A stretch of 29,137 bases of DNA from Methanobacteriaceae archaeon (GCA_030693105.1 JAUYBK010000191.1:1-29137); one strand, 5' to 3'. Shown: positions 1-8,968, counted from the stretch's first letter. Notes: generated by a model not told the origin, from the letters alone. A program made the numbers and translations.

Positions 1-1238
1 CAGAGAAGATACTATCAAAAGCATCAGGAAACAGCCAAGTAGAAGCTGGACAAATTGTAATGGCCAATATTGATGTGGCCATGACTCACGATCTTACCGG
101 ACCGTTATCCGTAGAATCTTTCCAAAAGATAGGTGTGGAAAAGGTGTGGGACCCCGAGAAAATAGTGGTGATCTTCGACCACCAGGTACCGGCTGATTCC
201 CTGGAAGCAGCTCAAAATCACATCTTAATGCGGCAATTTGTGCAAGAACAGGGAATAAGTAATTTTTACGATGTAAGAGAGGGAGTTTGCCATCAGGTCT
301 TACATGAGAAGGGACACGTAGTCCCGGGAGAAGTAGTTGTCGGAAGCGACTCTCACACTTGCACTCACGGAGCATTAGGGGCATTTTCAACTGGAATTGG
401 GTCAACTGACATGGCAATGGTATTTGCCACCGGTAAACTCTGGTTTAAAGTTCCAGAAACATTAAAATTCGAAATAGAAGGTGAACTTGGTAAACACGTA
501 TACTCCAAGGACGTGGTGCTGGACATAATAGGCAGTATTGGGGCCGACGGTGCAACTTATCAAGCTTGCGAGTTTGGCGGTGAAACAACCCGGAAAATGT
601 CAGTATCAGACCGAATGGCCTTGTGTAACATGGCCATAGAAATGGGGGGTAAAACGGGCCTGGTGGAACCTGACGAAAAAACACTGAACTACATTAAAGC
701 TAGATCAAACAAACATTACGAGGTTTTCAAGACTGATGAGGGTGCAGAATCACTAACCACCATGCACGTGGAAGTGAATGATCTGGAACCACAGATTGCC
801 TGCCCCCACAACGTGGACAATGTAAAACCAGTAAGCGAGGTGGACGGAACTCCCATAGACCAAATATTTCTGGGTTCATGTACCAACGGGCGCCTGGATG
901 ACTTGAGGGTGGCTGCTAAGATACTCAAAGGAAAAGAAATTTCTCCCAACGTGCGCATGTTGGTTATACCTGCATCCCGCGAAGTTTACCGCAGTGCACT
1001 GGACGAAGGCCTTATGAATATATTTGTGGATGCGGGGGCCCTGGTATGCAACCCCTGCTGTGGCCCGTGCCTGGGAGGCCATGTCGGACTAATAGGTCCT
1101 GGTGAAGTAAGTCTATCTACCTCCAACCGGAACTTTAAGGGAAGGCAGGGAAGTCCTGAAGGAGAAGTGTACCTTAGCTCCGCCGCAGTAGCCGCAGCAT
1201 CTGCCATCAAGGGACAAATAACTGATCCTAGATTTTAA
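1..1238 (+). CDS. Homoaconitase / 3-isopropylmalate dehydratase large subunit (5' end outside window)
   Basis: This is the catalytic large subunit of an aconitase-family hydro-lyase, acting with the small subunit that follows. It isomerises 2-isopropylmalate (leucine) or homocitrate-type acids (coenzyme B precursor 2-oxosuberate). The Fe-S cluster ligands are visible as GSCTNGR and CNPCCGPCLGG near the C terminus. The N-terminal stretch MTHDLTGP and the motif GSDSHTCTHG are typical of the family. The reading frame is open to the left edge, with the first full codon at base 3. The upstream residues EKILSKASG...EAGQIV match the usual family N terminus, so the ATG at 60 is internal and the true start lies before the window. 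It is the first visible gene of a three-gene operon. Whether the substrate is leucine- or coenzyme B-type cannot be settled from this subunit. The family call is firm and the substrate open. Confidence 0.93.
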   Translation, partial: EKILSKASGNSQVEAGQIVMANIDVAMTHDLTGPLSVESFQKIGVEKVWDPEKIVVIFDHQVPADSLEAAQNHILMRQFVQEQGISNFYDVREGVCHQVLHEKGHVVPGEVVVGSDSHTCTHGALGAFSTGIGSTDMAMVFATGKLWFKVPETLKFEIEGELGKHVYSKDVVLDIIGSIGADGATYQACEFGGETTRKMSVSDRMALCNMAIEMGGKTGLVEPDEKTLNYIKARSNKHYEVFKTDEGAESLTTMHVEVNDLEPQIACPHNVDNVKPVSEVDGTPIDQIFLGSCTNGRLDDLRVAAKILKGKEISPNVRMLVIPASREVYRSALDEGLMNIFVDAGALVCNPCCGPCLGGHVGLIGPGEVSLSTSNRNFKGRQGSPEGEVYLSSAAVAAASAIKGQITDPRF

Positions 1239-1278
1239 GGACTCATTACATATTAAATCATACTTGCAGGTGTTAAAA

Positions 1279-1791
1279 ATGGACAAAATAATTAAAGGAA
1301 AGGTTTGGAAGTTTGGGGATGACGTAGACACTGACATAATTATCCCGGGGCGGTATCTGGTATTTACTGGTGAAAAAGAACTCGCAGCATGTGTAATGGA
1401 AGGTTGCGACCCTGATTTCTCAAATAAAGTCAAAAAAGGCGATATAATGGTTGCTGGCAAAAATTTCGGTTGTGGCTCGTCTAGAGAGCACGCGCCAATT
1501 GCAATTAAGGGTGCTGGCATATCGGCTGTGGTTGCTGAGTCTTTTGCCCGGATATTCTACCGAAACTCCATAAACATAGGTTTGCTTCTTATAGAAGCCA
1601 AGGGAATTTCAGGACATATATCTGAAGGTGATGAAATTCAAATAAATATGGATAAAGGGGTTTTAAAAGATTTAAACACTTTTGAAGAGTTTGAAATTCA
1701 ACCCCTCCCCGAATTCATGCTGGAAATTATGAAGGAAGGTGGGCTTATTAACTACCTGAAGAACCACTTGGCTGAGATTAAAGGCCAATAA
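1279..1791 (+). CDS. hacB: Homoaconitase / 3-isopropylmalate dehydratase small subunit
   Basis: This 170-residue swivel-domain subunit completes the hydro-lyase with the large subunit upstream. Family signs are the N-terminal KGKVWKFGDDVDTDIIIPGRYL and the motif NFGCGSSREHAP, followed by FARIFYRNSINIGL. The substrate-recognition loop reads YLVF. As I recall work on Methanocaldococcus, YLRT marks isopropylmalate-specific subunits and YLV-aromatic marks homoaconitase or broad-specificity ones, so a role in coenzyme B synthesis is favoured. The start is taken at ATG 1279 because AGGTG (1268-1272) lies six bases upstream. A TTG at 1264 would absorb that ribosome binding site. The gap to the large subunit is 40 bases and to the dehydrogenase 51 bases, consistent with one operon. 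The gene symbol is an inference from the loop. Confidence 0.85.
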   Translation: MDKIIKGKVWKFGDDVDTDIIIPGRYLVFTGEKELAACVMEGCDPDFSNKVKKGDIMVAGKNFGCGSSREHAPIAIKGAGISAVVAESFARIFYRNSINIGLLLIEAKGISGHISEGDEIQINMDKGVLKDLNTFEEFEIQPLPEFMLEIMKEGGLINYLKNHLAEIKGQ

Positions 1792-1842
1792 ATTTGTAAA
1801 ATGAATTAAAATTAGCTAAATAAAAACTAAAAGGTGTATGTT

Positions 1843-2835
<993 letters not shown>

Positions 2836-2855
2836 TTTTTGCTTCTTTTTTTTTT
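2836..2855 (+). terminator. Oligo-T terminator after the dehydrogenase gene
   Basis: Immediately after the TAA stop come five T residues, a short interruption GCTTC, and then ten T in a row (2846-2855). Runs of T on the coding strand are the usual archaeal intrinsic termination signal. A new TATA box follows at once, which supports separation of the two transcription units. No strong hairpin is needed or seen. Confidence 0.6.
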
Positions 2856-2860
2856 AATTG

Positions 2861-2867
2861 TTATATA
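2861..2867 (+). promoter_or_regulatory. TATA box for the cysteine desulfurase gene
   Basis: TTATATA lies 43 bases before the ATG at 2910 and just after the upstream T tract. In archaea transcription starts about 25 bases downstream of the box, which would put the start near 2890 and leave a leader of about 20 bases. This is a positional inference only. Confidence 0.5.
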
Positions 2868-2909
2868 CCCCTAATTTCATAATTAATTTTAAAGTAAATC
2901 TGAGAGTCT

Positions 2910-4115
2910 ATGATGAAAACCGCTGATGTAAGGGCAGACATCCCTCTGCTGGATGAGGTAATTTATATGGATGCTGCCAGCACTACTCCTACACCAAAGC
3001 CGGTTGTGGAGGCTATGTGCGATTATTACTACCACTACAATGTTAACACGGGCAGGGGAGCTTATAAATTGGCAGTTAAAGCCACCCAAAAATTAGATGA
3101 GGTTCGAAAAAAAGTGGCAGGATTTGTAAATGCTGACTTTTCGGAAATCATTTTCACCAAAAACACCACCGAAGCCATAAACATGGTGGCACACGGCTTA
3201 AAATTAAAAAAAGGCGACAAAATTGTGGCTTCTAACATGGAACACCACTCTAACCTGGTCCCCTGGCTAAACTTAAAAAAAAGAGGAGTGGAAGTTGAAA
3301 TAGTTAAAACCGACTCGAATGGAGTTTTAGACCCCTCAGATATTGAAAAAGCAGTGGATGGAAATACTAAACTTCTCACTGTCACCCACATTTCTAATTC
3401 CATTGGATCAGTTCAGCCGGTGGAAGAATTGGGAAAAATAGCAGAAGATAATGGATCACTCTACCTGGTTGACGTTGCCCAATCAATGGGGCACATGAAA
3501 CTCGATTTTAAAGGATTAAATGCGGATTTTATCACTTCACCTGGTCATAAAGGATTATTAGGCCCGGTGGGAACGGGGTTTCTCTGCTGCACTCCTGAGT
3601 TACAGGAACAAATGGAACCTATTAATCTGGGAGGAGGCACGGTGGATGAAGTGGGAGAAGATGATTTCAAGCTCACGGAAGTCCCCTACCGTTTTGAAGG
3701 AGGGACCCAGAATATTTCGGGGTTGATTGGATTAGGAGCTGCCGTTGACTATGTTAAACGAATAGGAACTAAAAAAATAGAAAAGCATGGCAGAAAAATT
3801 ACCAAAATGCTTTACAATGAGATCAATGATCTAGAGGGGACTGAGGTCTATGGCAGTCCAGAAAATATTTATGGAATTGTGTCCTTCAATATTGATGGGA
3901 TGAACCCCCACGATCTGGCCAAGATTTTGGACGAAACCAGAAACATATGTGTGCGTAGTGGTCACCACTGCGCCATGCCAGCCATGAAACATATGGGGAC
4001 CTACGAGGTGGGGGGAACGGTAAGAGCTTCTTTACATTATTATAACACGAAAGATGAAGTAGGAACACTGGGAGAGACTATTGAAAAAATTTCCAGTTTC
4101 TGGAGAGATAAATAA
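2910..4115 (+). CDS. SufS-like cysteine desulfurase
   Basis: This 401-residue PLP-dependent class V aminotransferase-fold enzyme takes sulfur from cysteine as an enzyme-bound persulfide for Fe-S clusters or other sulfur-containing products. The N terminus shows YMDAASTTPTPKPVVEAM. The PLP-binding residues appear in MEHHSN (residues 110-115) and VDVAQS (Asp188), with the Schiff-base lysine in SPGHKGLLG (Lys214). The catalytic cysteine is in RSGHHCAMP (Cys354). The short active-site context RSGHHCA places it with the SufS/CsdA group rather than IscS. ATG codons at 2910 and 2913 are both possible, with only a weak purine stretch upstream. The gene has its own TATA box. Many methanogens make Fe-S sulfur from sulfide, so the physiological acceptor is uncertain. 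Confidence 0.93.
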   Translation: MMKTADVRADIPLLDEVIYMDAASTTPTPKPVVEAMCDYYYHYNVNTGRGAYKLAVKATQKLDEVRKKVAGFVNADFSEIIFTKNTTEAINMVAHGLKLKKGDKIVASNMEHHSNLVPWLNLKKRGVEVEIVKTDSNGVLDPSDIEKAVDGNTKLLTVTHISNSIGSVQPVEELGKIAEDNGSLYLVDVAQSMGHMKLDFKGLNADFITSPGHKGLLGPVGTGFLCCTPELQEQMEPINLGGGTVDEVGEDDFKLTEVPYRFEGGTQNISGLIGLGAAVDYVKRIGTKKIEKHGRKITKMLYNEINDLEGTEVYGSPENIYGIVSFNIDGMNPHDLAKILDETRNICVRSGHHCAMPAMKHMGTYEVGGTVRASLHYYNTKDEVGTLGETIEKISSFWRDK

Positions 4116-4131
4116 ACAGGGAGAATCAAAA

Positions 4132-4215
4132 ATGACCCGACCGCAGATCATAGCCATATTCATTATTCTCATCATGGTTTTGAGCTCAGTAGCTGCTTTT
4201 ATAGTGGCCTTCTAG
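4132..4215 (+). CDS. 27-residue single-span membrane peptide
   Basis: This short reading frame begins at an ATG eight bases after GGGAG (4120-4124), a good archaeal ribosome binding site, and ends at TAG 4213. The product starts MTRPQ and continues as one hydrophobic helix (IIAIFIILIMVLSSVAAF) with almost no soluble part. It begins 17 bases after the desulfurase stop, so it is probably cotranscribed. I do not recognise a family. The strong ribosome binding site, tight spacing and a clean transmembrane segment argue that it is translated. Conservation at the same place in related genomes would settle it. Confidence 0.55.
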   Translation: MTRPQIIAIFIILIMVLSSVAAFIVAF

Positions 4216-4318
4216 GGCATCATTAGTCAATTAAATGTATAAGAACAGTGAAGAATTAATAATAAGATCCGATTATTTGAAAAATTAAAGATATTTAGAC
4301 TAGGAGGGAGGTCTGATT

Positions 4319-4729
4319 ATGGTAAAAGTAAGGATGGGGGCCGTAGTTGCAGAATTTAATTACGACATAACCCACATGATGTTAGAACTGGCTAAAGAGC
4401 ATGCTAAATTCTTAGAATCTGAAATTACTGAAGTTATTACAGTTCCCGGAGTTTTTGACATGCCCTTAGCTATAAAGAAGCTTTTAGAAATGGATGATAT
4501 CGATGCGGTTATAACTCTCGGCGCAGTTATTGAAGGAGCCACTTCCCACGACGAAATCGTGGTACAACACGCTTCCCGTAAAATTGCTGATTTGGCCCTG
4601 GACTATAACAAACCGGTGGCTTTGGGAATCACTGGTCCGGGAATGACTCGTTTAGAAGCTCACCAACGTGTGGACTATGCTAAAAGGGCGGTGGAAGCAG
4701 CAGTAAAGATGGTGGGGCGGCTGGAATAG
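4319..4729 (+). CDS. ribH: 6,7-dimethyl-8-ribityllumazine synthase
   Basis: This 136-residue enzyme condenses 5-amino-6-ribitylamino-uracil with 3,4-dihydroxy-2-butanone 4-phosphate in the penultimate step of riboflavin synthesis, feeding FMN/FAD. The precursor is also shared with coenzyme F420 synthesis. Visible motifs are the N-terminal VVAEFNYDIT, PGVFDMPLA, GAVIEGATSHDEIV and GITGPGMTRLEAHQR. The length matches the short archaeal form, somewhat shorter than bacterial RibH. A strong ribosome binding site (AGGAGGGAGG, about 4302-4311) precedes ATG 4319. The roughly 100 bases between the upstream small peptide and this gene contain no other gene; they may hold its own AT-rich promoter. Confidence 0.93.
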   Translation: MVKVRMGAVVAEFNYDITHMMLELAKEHAKFLESEITEVITVPGVFDMPLAIKKLLEMDDIDAVITLGAVIEGATSHDEIVVQHASRKIADLALDYNKPVALGITGPGMTRLEAHQRVDYAKRAVEAAVKMVGRLE

Positions 4730-4847
4730 TCTATCTACCAATTATTTTTTTATTTTCAATAACTTTGTTAAAAGAATTCATTACTGATTATCACGGCTTA
4801 ACAATGAATTAGTAATAGCTGATTTAATCACCTAACTATAATCCCAA

Positions 4848-4858
4848 CTATAAAATAA
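4848..4858 (+). promoter_or_regulatory. TATA box for the methanogenesis marker 11 gene
   Basis: CTATAAAATAA lies about 40-50 bases before ATG 4898, in the otherwise featureless 168-base gap after ribH. A start near 4880 would give a short leader that still contains the GGAGAG ribosome binding site. Assignment rests on sequence and position only. Confidence 0.4.
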
Positions 4859-4897
4859 TCTTCTTAACAAATTCAAGATCATAATGGAGAGATCTTT

Positions 4898-5830
4898 ATG
4901 GAAATATTAACTCCCCAAGACCTTAAAGAAAAATTCCACGACCCTTGGGTAGCCCCTTACCAGAAAGTTCTTACTATGGTGGACGGGGACCTGGTGGAGA
5001 TAGTGGAGTACCACCCCTGTATCGGAGGGTCAGAATGGATGGTTTACCAGTACGAAAGATCCAGCGACCTGGTACTACAATCTAAAAGGGATGGAAATAA
5101 ACACACCTACTTAACGCGGGTTGGAAAAACAGATTTAGAGCTGAAACCAAGCTTTAGGGCAGCAGGAATTCAGGAAGTGACGGTCGAAGGAGGCGAAGTA
5201 CGTGTAGTGCACGCTGGACTTGCGGGGGCCGGTGTGGGCGCCGGAATGTGTCGTGGAATGGCTGAAGGGGTTAAAAGAATAGAACTCCACGATGTGGGAG
5301 GTGGGTCTAAATTGGGAAAGGCGGCAGTTATAACGCCCCGCATGGAGAAGGTGATTCTGGGCATTGATGATACTGACACCAAAGAGGAGGGTGCCACCTG
5401 GACTATGGCCCACAATGTAGGGATTGAACTTTCTAAAATGAGGTTCCAGTACCTGGACCATGTAACAGTACAATTATACCCCCACAACCCTAACAAAACC
5501 CAAAACTGCGTGGCTATAGCGCTGGTATTCGCGGTCCTACCTGGTGAAAAAGATAAACTAGTCCATGAAGCTCGTAAATTGTTAAAAAAATACACTTTAT
5601 CTGATAAAACCTCAATAGCAGTTCTTGAAGGTTTAAAAATACCTGAAAAACTCAGGTCCTACTCGGAAGCTGCTAAAATGTCTATGATAACCCTGGAAGA
5701 AGCAGAAAAAGTGGCAGGGGAAGTTGGGGTAGAACTGGTGGAAGTTACTGGTAATCAGGGAAAAATTGGGGCTTTAGCAGCACTGGGCCTCTACAACGAC
5801 CTAAAAGAAGCAGCTCGAGTGCACGAGTAG
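4898..5830 (+). CDS. Putative methanogenesis marker protein 11
   Basis: This 310-residue protein matches what I recall of the family called methanogenesis marker 11, which is found in methanogens and has no established reaction. Its central motif ILGIDDTDTKEEGATW resembles the nucleotide-binding GIDDTDS motif of TiaS, the tRNA-Ile2 agmatinylcytidine synthetase, which suggests an ATP-dependent chemistry by analogy only. A Gly-rich segment GAGVGAGMCRGMAEGV lies just before it, and HPCIGGSEWMVYQYERS occurs near the N terminus. No membrane segment or signal peptide is visible. GGAGAG lies upstream of ATG 4898. It converges with the glycosyltransferase gene, with only 29 bases between the stop codons. 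The family name is from recognition of motifs and not from a search. Confidence 0.78.
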   Translation: MEILTPQDLKEKFHDPWVAPYQKVLTMVDGDLVEIVEYHPCIGGSEWMVYQYERSSDLVLQSKRDGNKHTYLTRVGKTDLELKPSFRAAGIQEVTVEGGEVRVVHAGLAGAGVGAGMCRGMAEGVKRIELHDVGGGSKLGKAAVITPRMEKVILGIDDTDTKEEGATWTMAHNVGIELSKMRFQYLDHVTVQLYPHNPNKTQNCVAIALVFAVLPGEKDKLVHEARKLLKKYTLSDKTSIAVLEGLKIPEKLRSYSEAAKMSMITLEEAEKVAGEVGVELVEVTGNQGKIGALAALGLYNDLKEAARVHE

Positions 5831-5859
5831 GCCCGTTAATTTTAAAGCTTTTAAATATT

Positions 5860-7575
5860 TTATTTGGTGATGAAATTAAGGAATATTCCTTTATTCAAAG
5901 TTGGAATTTCCATATCTGAATTCACATTTCCCTCAATTTCTATTTTAAGTGTGTAACGTCCTACCGGGATGTAATAGGTATTATTAGCTTCATTTTCATT
6001 TATAAAGATTTCACGGTATTTCACGCCATTCAGGTAGATGTTGTAGGTTCCGTTATGGATTATTCCGGTACTGGTACTTAATTTTTTGTCTTTGAGGTAA
6101 ATATTAATGTTTTTAGCACTTTCAGTCCCGGTTCTGAGGATAAATCCTTTTTTTACAGTTATATTACCTGCGTCCTGGAGCAACAGATTTTTTTCGGCGT
6201 AGAGGTTCTTGAATATGTTTCTCAGATTGGTGTCGGGGATAACGTCCCTTACATTTAAACCGAAGTAGTCACGGGCATTAGATGGTATGCGAATAACGTT
6301 TTCCTCGCCGGGAATGTTCTGCATCAGACCGTAACGCTGGTTGTTAATGTATATGTGGTCTCCATAACTCAAGTCCAGGGTGCTCATAGCATCAGGAGGG
6401 GCCCTGATTAGGGTGTATTCATTTTCCAAGGCACTGTCCACAAGATAAGGGCCCCTGATATCGAAGCTCTTGTTTTCGAGAGGGTCTTTCCATATTATGA
6501 GGTTCCGGGAGGCCGGTTCTACTGATATTTTACCTTCGTCAACGTGGACTGATCCCAGGAGGGTGGCCAGCATGGCCACCATAATTAGTCCAGAAACCAG
6601 CATAGGGGAGTGCATATAAAAAAAAGATTTTAAATTCCTAGATTTACTGTCCGACTTGAATAATGATCTAAATGAAGTTTTCCCTATGCGGATGATGTAA
6701 AAAATGGCAATAATAGCTCCGACGGCAGTTATTATCAGCCCCAGCATTACGGGGAAGAACCGGATGAAGAACACGCAGAAAAATCCAAGAGTGGCCAGTG
6801 AAAGACCTAAAAGCCCCATTCGGATGTGTTTTCCCAGGGTGTCAATCATGGTAATGCGCCCATATTCAGTGGCACGATCCACGATGGTCCTAACCACTTC
6901 AGTAGCAACCACATTAAGCTCGTGGAGTGATGAAAGAACGTGGTCAATTTTACCGATGTCCACTTCCTTGATGCGCATACCCCTGACATCTGCGTCCAGC
7001 ACGATACCCACATCTACTCCATAGTCGTCTTCCAGCTTTATATTTTTAAGAAATGACCTTCTTGCTGCAAACTGGCCGCTGAGAGGTTGTTCAAATTTAA
7101 TTTCTGGGAAAAAGAAGTTTAAGAGAGGTTTAGCAGTTAATTCGGTGACCCGGCCGCCTTCTCTTTTAAATTTAGTCTTGGTAACATCAGCTTCGCCTAT
7201 AAGAATTGGTTTAATGATCTTTTCCACTTTCTGGGTAGTCAAGTTTTGAATATCAGCATCCAAAAATACCGCCACATCTCCTTTAGAATTACTGAAACCT
7301 GTTTTTATAGCAGCACCTTTCCCACGATTTTTCACGTGACTTATTACGGTGGCTCCCGCTTCACGGGCAACCTCGGCAGTAAAGTCGGTTGATCCGTCGT
7401 CAACCACTATAATCTCATTGACATATTTCAAAGAGGCAACGACTTTAACGACTTCACCAACGGTTTCATGTTCGTTGAATGCGGGAATAATGACTGAAAC
7501 AGTCATTTCATTCTTTCCAGTTCTTTTTTTAACTGAAGCTATAATCAGGAAGAAAATTAGAATGATCCAAGACAC
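5860..7575 (-). CDS. GT2 glycosyltransferase with membrane segments and a C-terminal outer domain
   Basis: The 571-residue product begins with a short hydrophobic stretch (residues 3-15) and then a GT2-A glycosyltransferase domain (about 25-245). That domain has VSVIIPAFNEHETVGE, VVDDGST, KNRGKGAAIKTG and the DxD-type FLDADIQ. Three membrane helices follow near 253-272, 274-296 and 322-343. The last 225 residues look like a beta-rich domain with several N-x-S/T sequons, probably outside the cytoplasm. Related GT2 enzymes transfer sugars to lipid carriers or to small phosphate acceptors. The substrate here is unknown. The GTG start at 7575 is chosen because AGAGGTG (7584-7590, minus strand) lies eight bases upstream and a TATA box sits 40-50 bases away. 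An internal ATG at codon 24 would lose the first hydrophobic stretch. Confidence 0.8.
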   Translation of the reverse strand: MSWIILIFFLIIASVKKRTGKNEMTVSVIIPAFNEHETVGEVVKVVASLKYVNEIIVVDDGSTDFTAEVAREAGATVISHVKNRGKGAAIKTGFSNSKGDVAVFLDADIQNLTTQKVEKIIKPILIGEADVTKTKFKREGGRVTELTAKPLLNFFFPEIKFEQPLSGQFAARRSFLKNIKLEDDYGVDVGIVLDADVRGMRIKEVDIGKIDHVLSSLHELNVVATEVVRTIVDRATEYGRITMIDTLGKHIRMGLLGLSLATLGFFCVFFIRFFPVMLGLIITAVGAIIAIFYIIRIGKTSFRSLFKSDSKSRNLKSFFYMHSPMLVSGLIMVAMLATLLGSVHVDEGKISVEPASRNLIIWKDPLENKSFDIRGPYLVDSALENEYTLIRAPPDAMSTLDLSYGDHIYINNQRYGLMQNIPGEENVIRIPSNARDYFGLNVRDVIPDTNLRNIFKNLYAEKNLLLQDAGNITVKKGFILRTGTESAKNINIYLKDKKLSTSTGIIHNGTYNIYLNGVKYREIFINENEANNTYYIPVGRYTLKIEIEGNVNSDMEIPTLNKGIFLNFITK

Positions 7576-7614
7576 TTATCTTACACCTCTAGACTTCACT
7601 TTCATCCACCCACT

Positions 7615-7626
7615 TATATATAAATT
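7615..7626 (-). promoter_or_regulatory. TATA box for the glycosyltransferase gene
   Basis: On the minus strand the sequence reads TTTATATATA, a near-ideal archaeal TATA element. Transcription would start near 7590-7595, leaving a leader of about 15-20 bases before the GTG at 7575. This supports the upstream GTG over the internal ATG. Confidence 0.6.
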
Positions 7627-7754
7627 GGTGGTCGGCATTCATATTACTGAAAGTTCCACAAAACTTTATTAGCGATTTTAACATAAAACAATATTGAAAT
7701 TAGCCGATAAATTTCATAAAATTGGTCTAAAAGTTTGGATGAACGAGGATTAAT

Positions 7755-8756
7755 ATGGAACCAAAAGTAATGATAATGTTGGGAAGCGCATCTGATTTTA
7801 AAATAGCCCAAAAGGCTCTGGACACTCTGGAGAAATTGGAGATACCCTACGATATCAGGGTGGCTTCAGCCCACCGGACCCACCAAAAAGTTAAAAGCAT
7901 AGTAACTGATGCTACCCAAAAAGGCACAGAAGTTTTTATTGGAATCGCTGGTCTTTCAGCTCATTTACCTGGTATTATCGCATCTATTACTTACAAACCA
8001 GTTATAGGGGTCCCGGCGGATGTTAAATTGGGAGGTATGGATGCTCTTTTTGCCACGGTGCAGATGCCCTTAGGAGCTCCAGTGGCTACAGTTGGTGTGG
8101 ATCGTGGCGAAAACGCAGCCATATTAGCGGCCCAGATAATTGGGATACACGATGCTGATGTTAGAGAAAGACTATATTCCATGAGACAGGACTTTTTTAC
8201 CAATATTAAGGCTGATGAGCTAAAACTTTTTGAAAAAATTAAAGGAGAATACTACTCGCCCCGGCCCTGGAATGAAACCGGAACCCAGGATAAGGTGGTT
8301 AAAGAGAATCAATCAAGCGAAATTTCGCCACGGGTGGCAGTGATTTCAGGAAGCTATTCTGATATGAAAGTTACCAAAAAGGTCACCATGTTCCTAGACA
8401 AATTCAATATCTCTTATGATTCTGCTGTAATCTCTCCCATCAGGTCTCCAGATGAATTCGAGAGATTTATGGATCTAAACAAGGATACAGAAATATTTAT
8501 AGCTATTTCTGGACTTTCTGCCCATGTAACAGGGGCAGTGGTGGCTTACACAGAAAAACCAGTCTTGGGAGTCCCCTGTTCCATACGTTTAGATGGTTTT
8601 GATGCGTTACTTTCCATGGTTAACATGCCCCCGGGAGTGCCAGTGGCAACTACTGGAATCGATGCTGGTGGAAATGCCGCTATAATGGCTGCTGAAATGC
8701 TGGCTATAGGGGATAAATCGATTAACGAAGATTTGATCCGTTTCAAGGGAATATAA
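7755..8756 (+). CDS. purE: Tandem PurE protein (AIR carboxylase / N5-CAIR mutase)
   Basis: The product (333 residues) is two PurE domains in a row. PurE makes 4-carboxy-5-aminoimidazole ribonucleotide in purine synthesis. Domain 1 (about 1-150) keeps the signature residues: GSASD near residue 10, SAHRT with the catalytic His40, and AGLSAHLPG with His70. Domain 2 (about 192-330) keeps the fold and GLSAH (His257) but has SPIRS in place of SAHRT, so the catalytic histidine is isoleucine 229. The PG of the second motif is also changed to TG. Domain 2 is therefore probably structural or regulatory. A linker of about 40 residues joins the domains. GAGGAT lies before ATG 7755. The gene diverges from the glycosyltransferase gene. 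I recall double PurE proteins in Methanobacteriales, so the fusion itself may be known. Confidence 0.92.
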   Translation: MEPKVMIMLGSASDFKIAQKALDTLEKLEIPYDIRVASAHRTHQKVKSIVTDATQKGTEVFIGIAGLSAHLPGIIASITYKPVIGVPADVKLGGMDALFATVQMPLGAPVATVGVDRGENAAILAAQIIGIHDADVRERLYSMRQDFFTNIKADELKLFEKIKGEYYSPRPWNETGTQDKVVKENQSSEISPRVAVISGSYSDMKVTKKVTMFLDKFNISYDSAVISPIRSPDEFERFMDLNKDTEIFIAISGLSAHVTGAVVAYTEKPVLGVPCSIRLDGFDALLSMVNMPPGVPVATTGIDAGGNAAIMAAEMLAIGDKSINEDLIRFKGI

Positions 8757-8820
8757 ATTGTAAAAGTTAAATTTTATTAAATTTAATTCTAATAGAAAAA
8801 GCAATACCGAGAACTAAGAT

Positions 8821-8955
8821 ATGAAAGGAACTGCTGAAGACCATGAAAATAAGGGTAACTGTCAGGCAGGAAGTTGTAACTGTTCTGCTAATTACATTTG
8901 GGGTGGATTAGTGGTTGTGCTGCTGGTATTATTCATCGCCTCTATGATAAAGTGA
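8821..8955 (+). CDS. 44-residue Cys-containing single-span membrane peptide
   Basis: The predicted peptide has a polar N-terminal half with the cysteine pattern NCQAGSCNCS (Cys14, 19 and 21), then one membrane helix (about residues 25-42) and a terminal MIK. The stop TGA at 8953 is followed at once by the GGTGAT ribosome binding site of the UbiD gene, so the two are tightly packed and probably cotranscribed. No clear ribosome binding site precedes ATG 8821, which weakens the call. I recognise no family. The Cys cluster next to a helix could bind metal or take part in redox, but that is only a guess. Confidence 0.5.
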   Translation: MKGTAEDHENKGNCQAGSCNCSANYIWGGLVVVLLVLFIASMIK

Positions 8956-8968
8956 AAAGGGTGATTCT

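Noticed and set aside
94..1520. Open frames on the minus strand opposite the aconitase-type genes
   Set aside because: They lie wholly opposite well-supported genes, have no motifs or ribosome binding sites, and are composition shadows.
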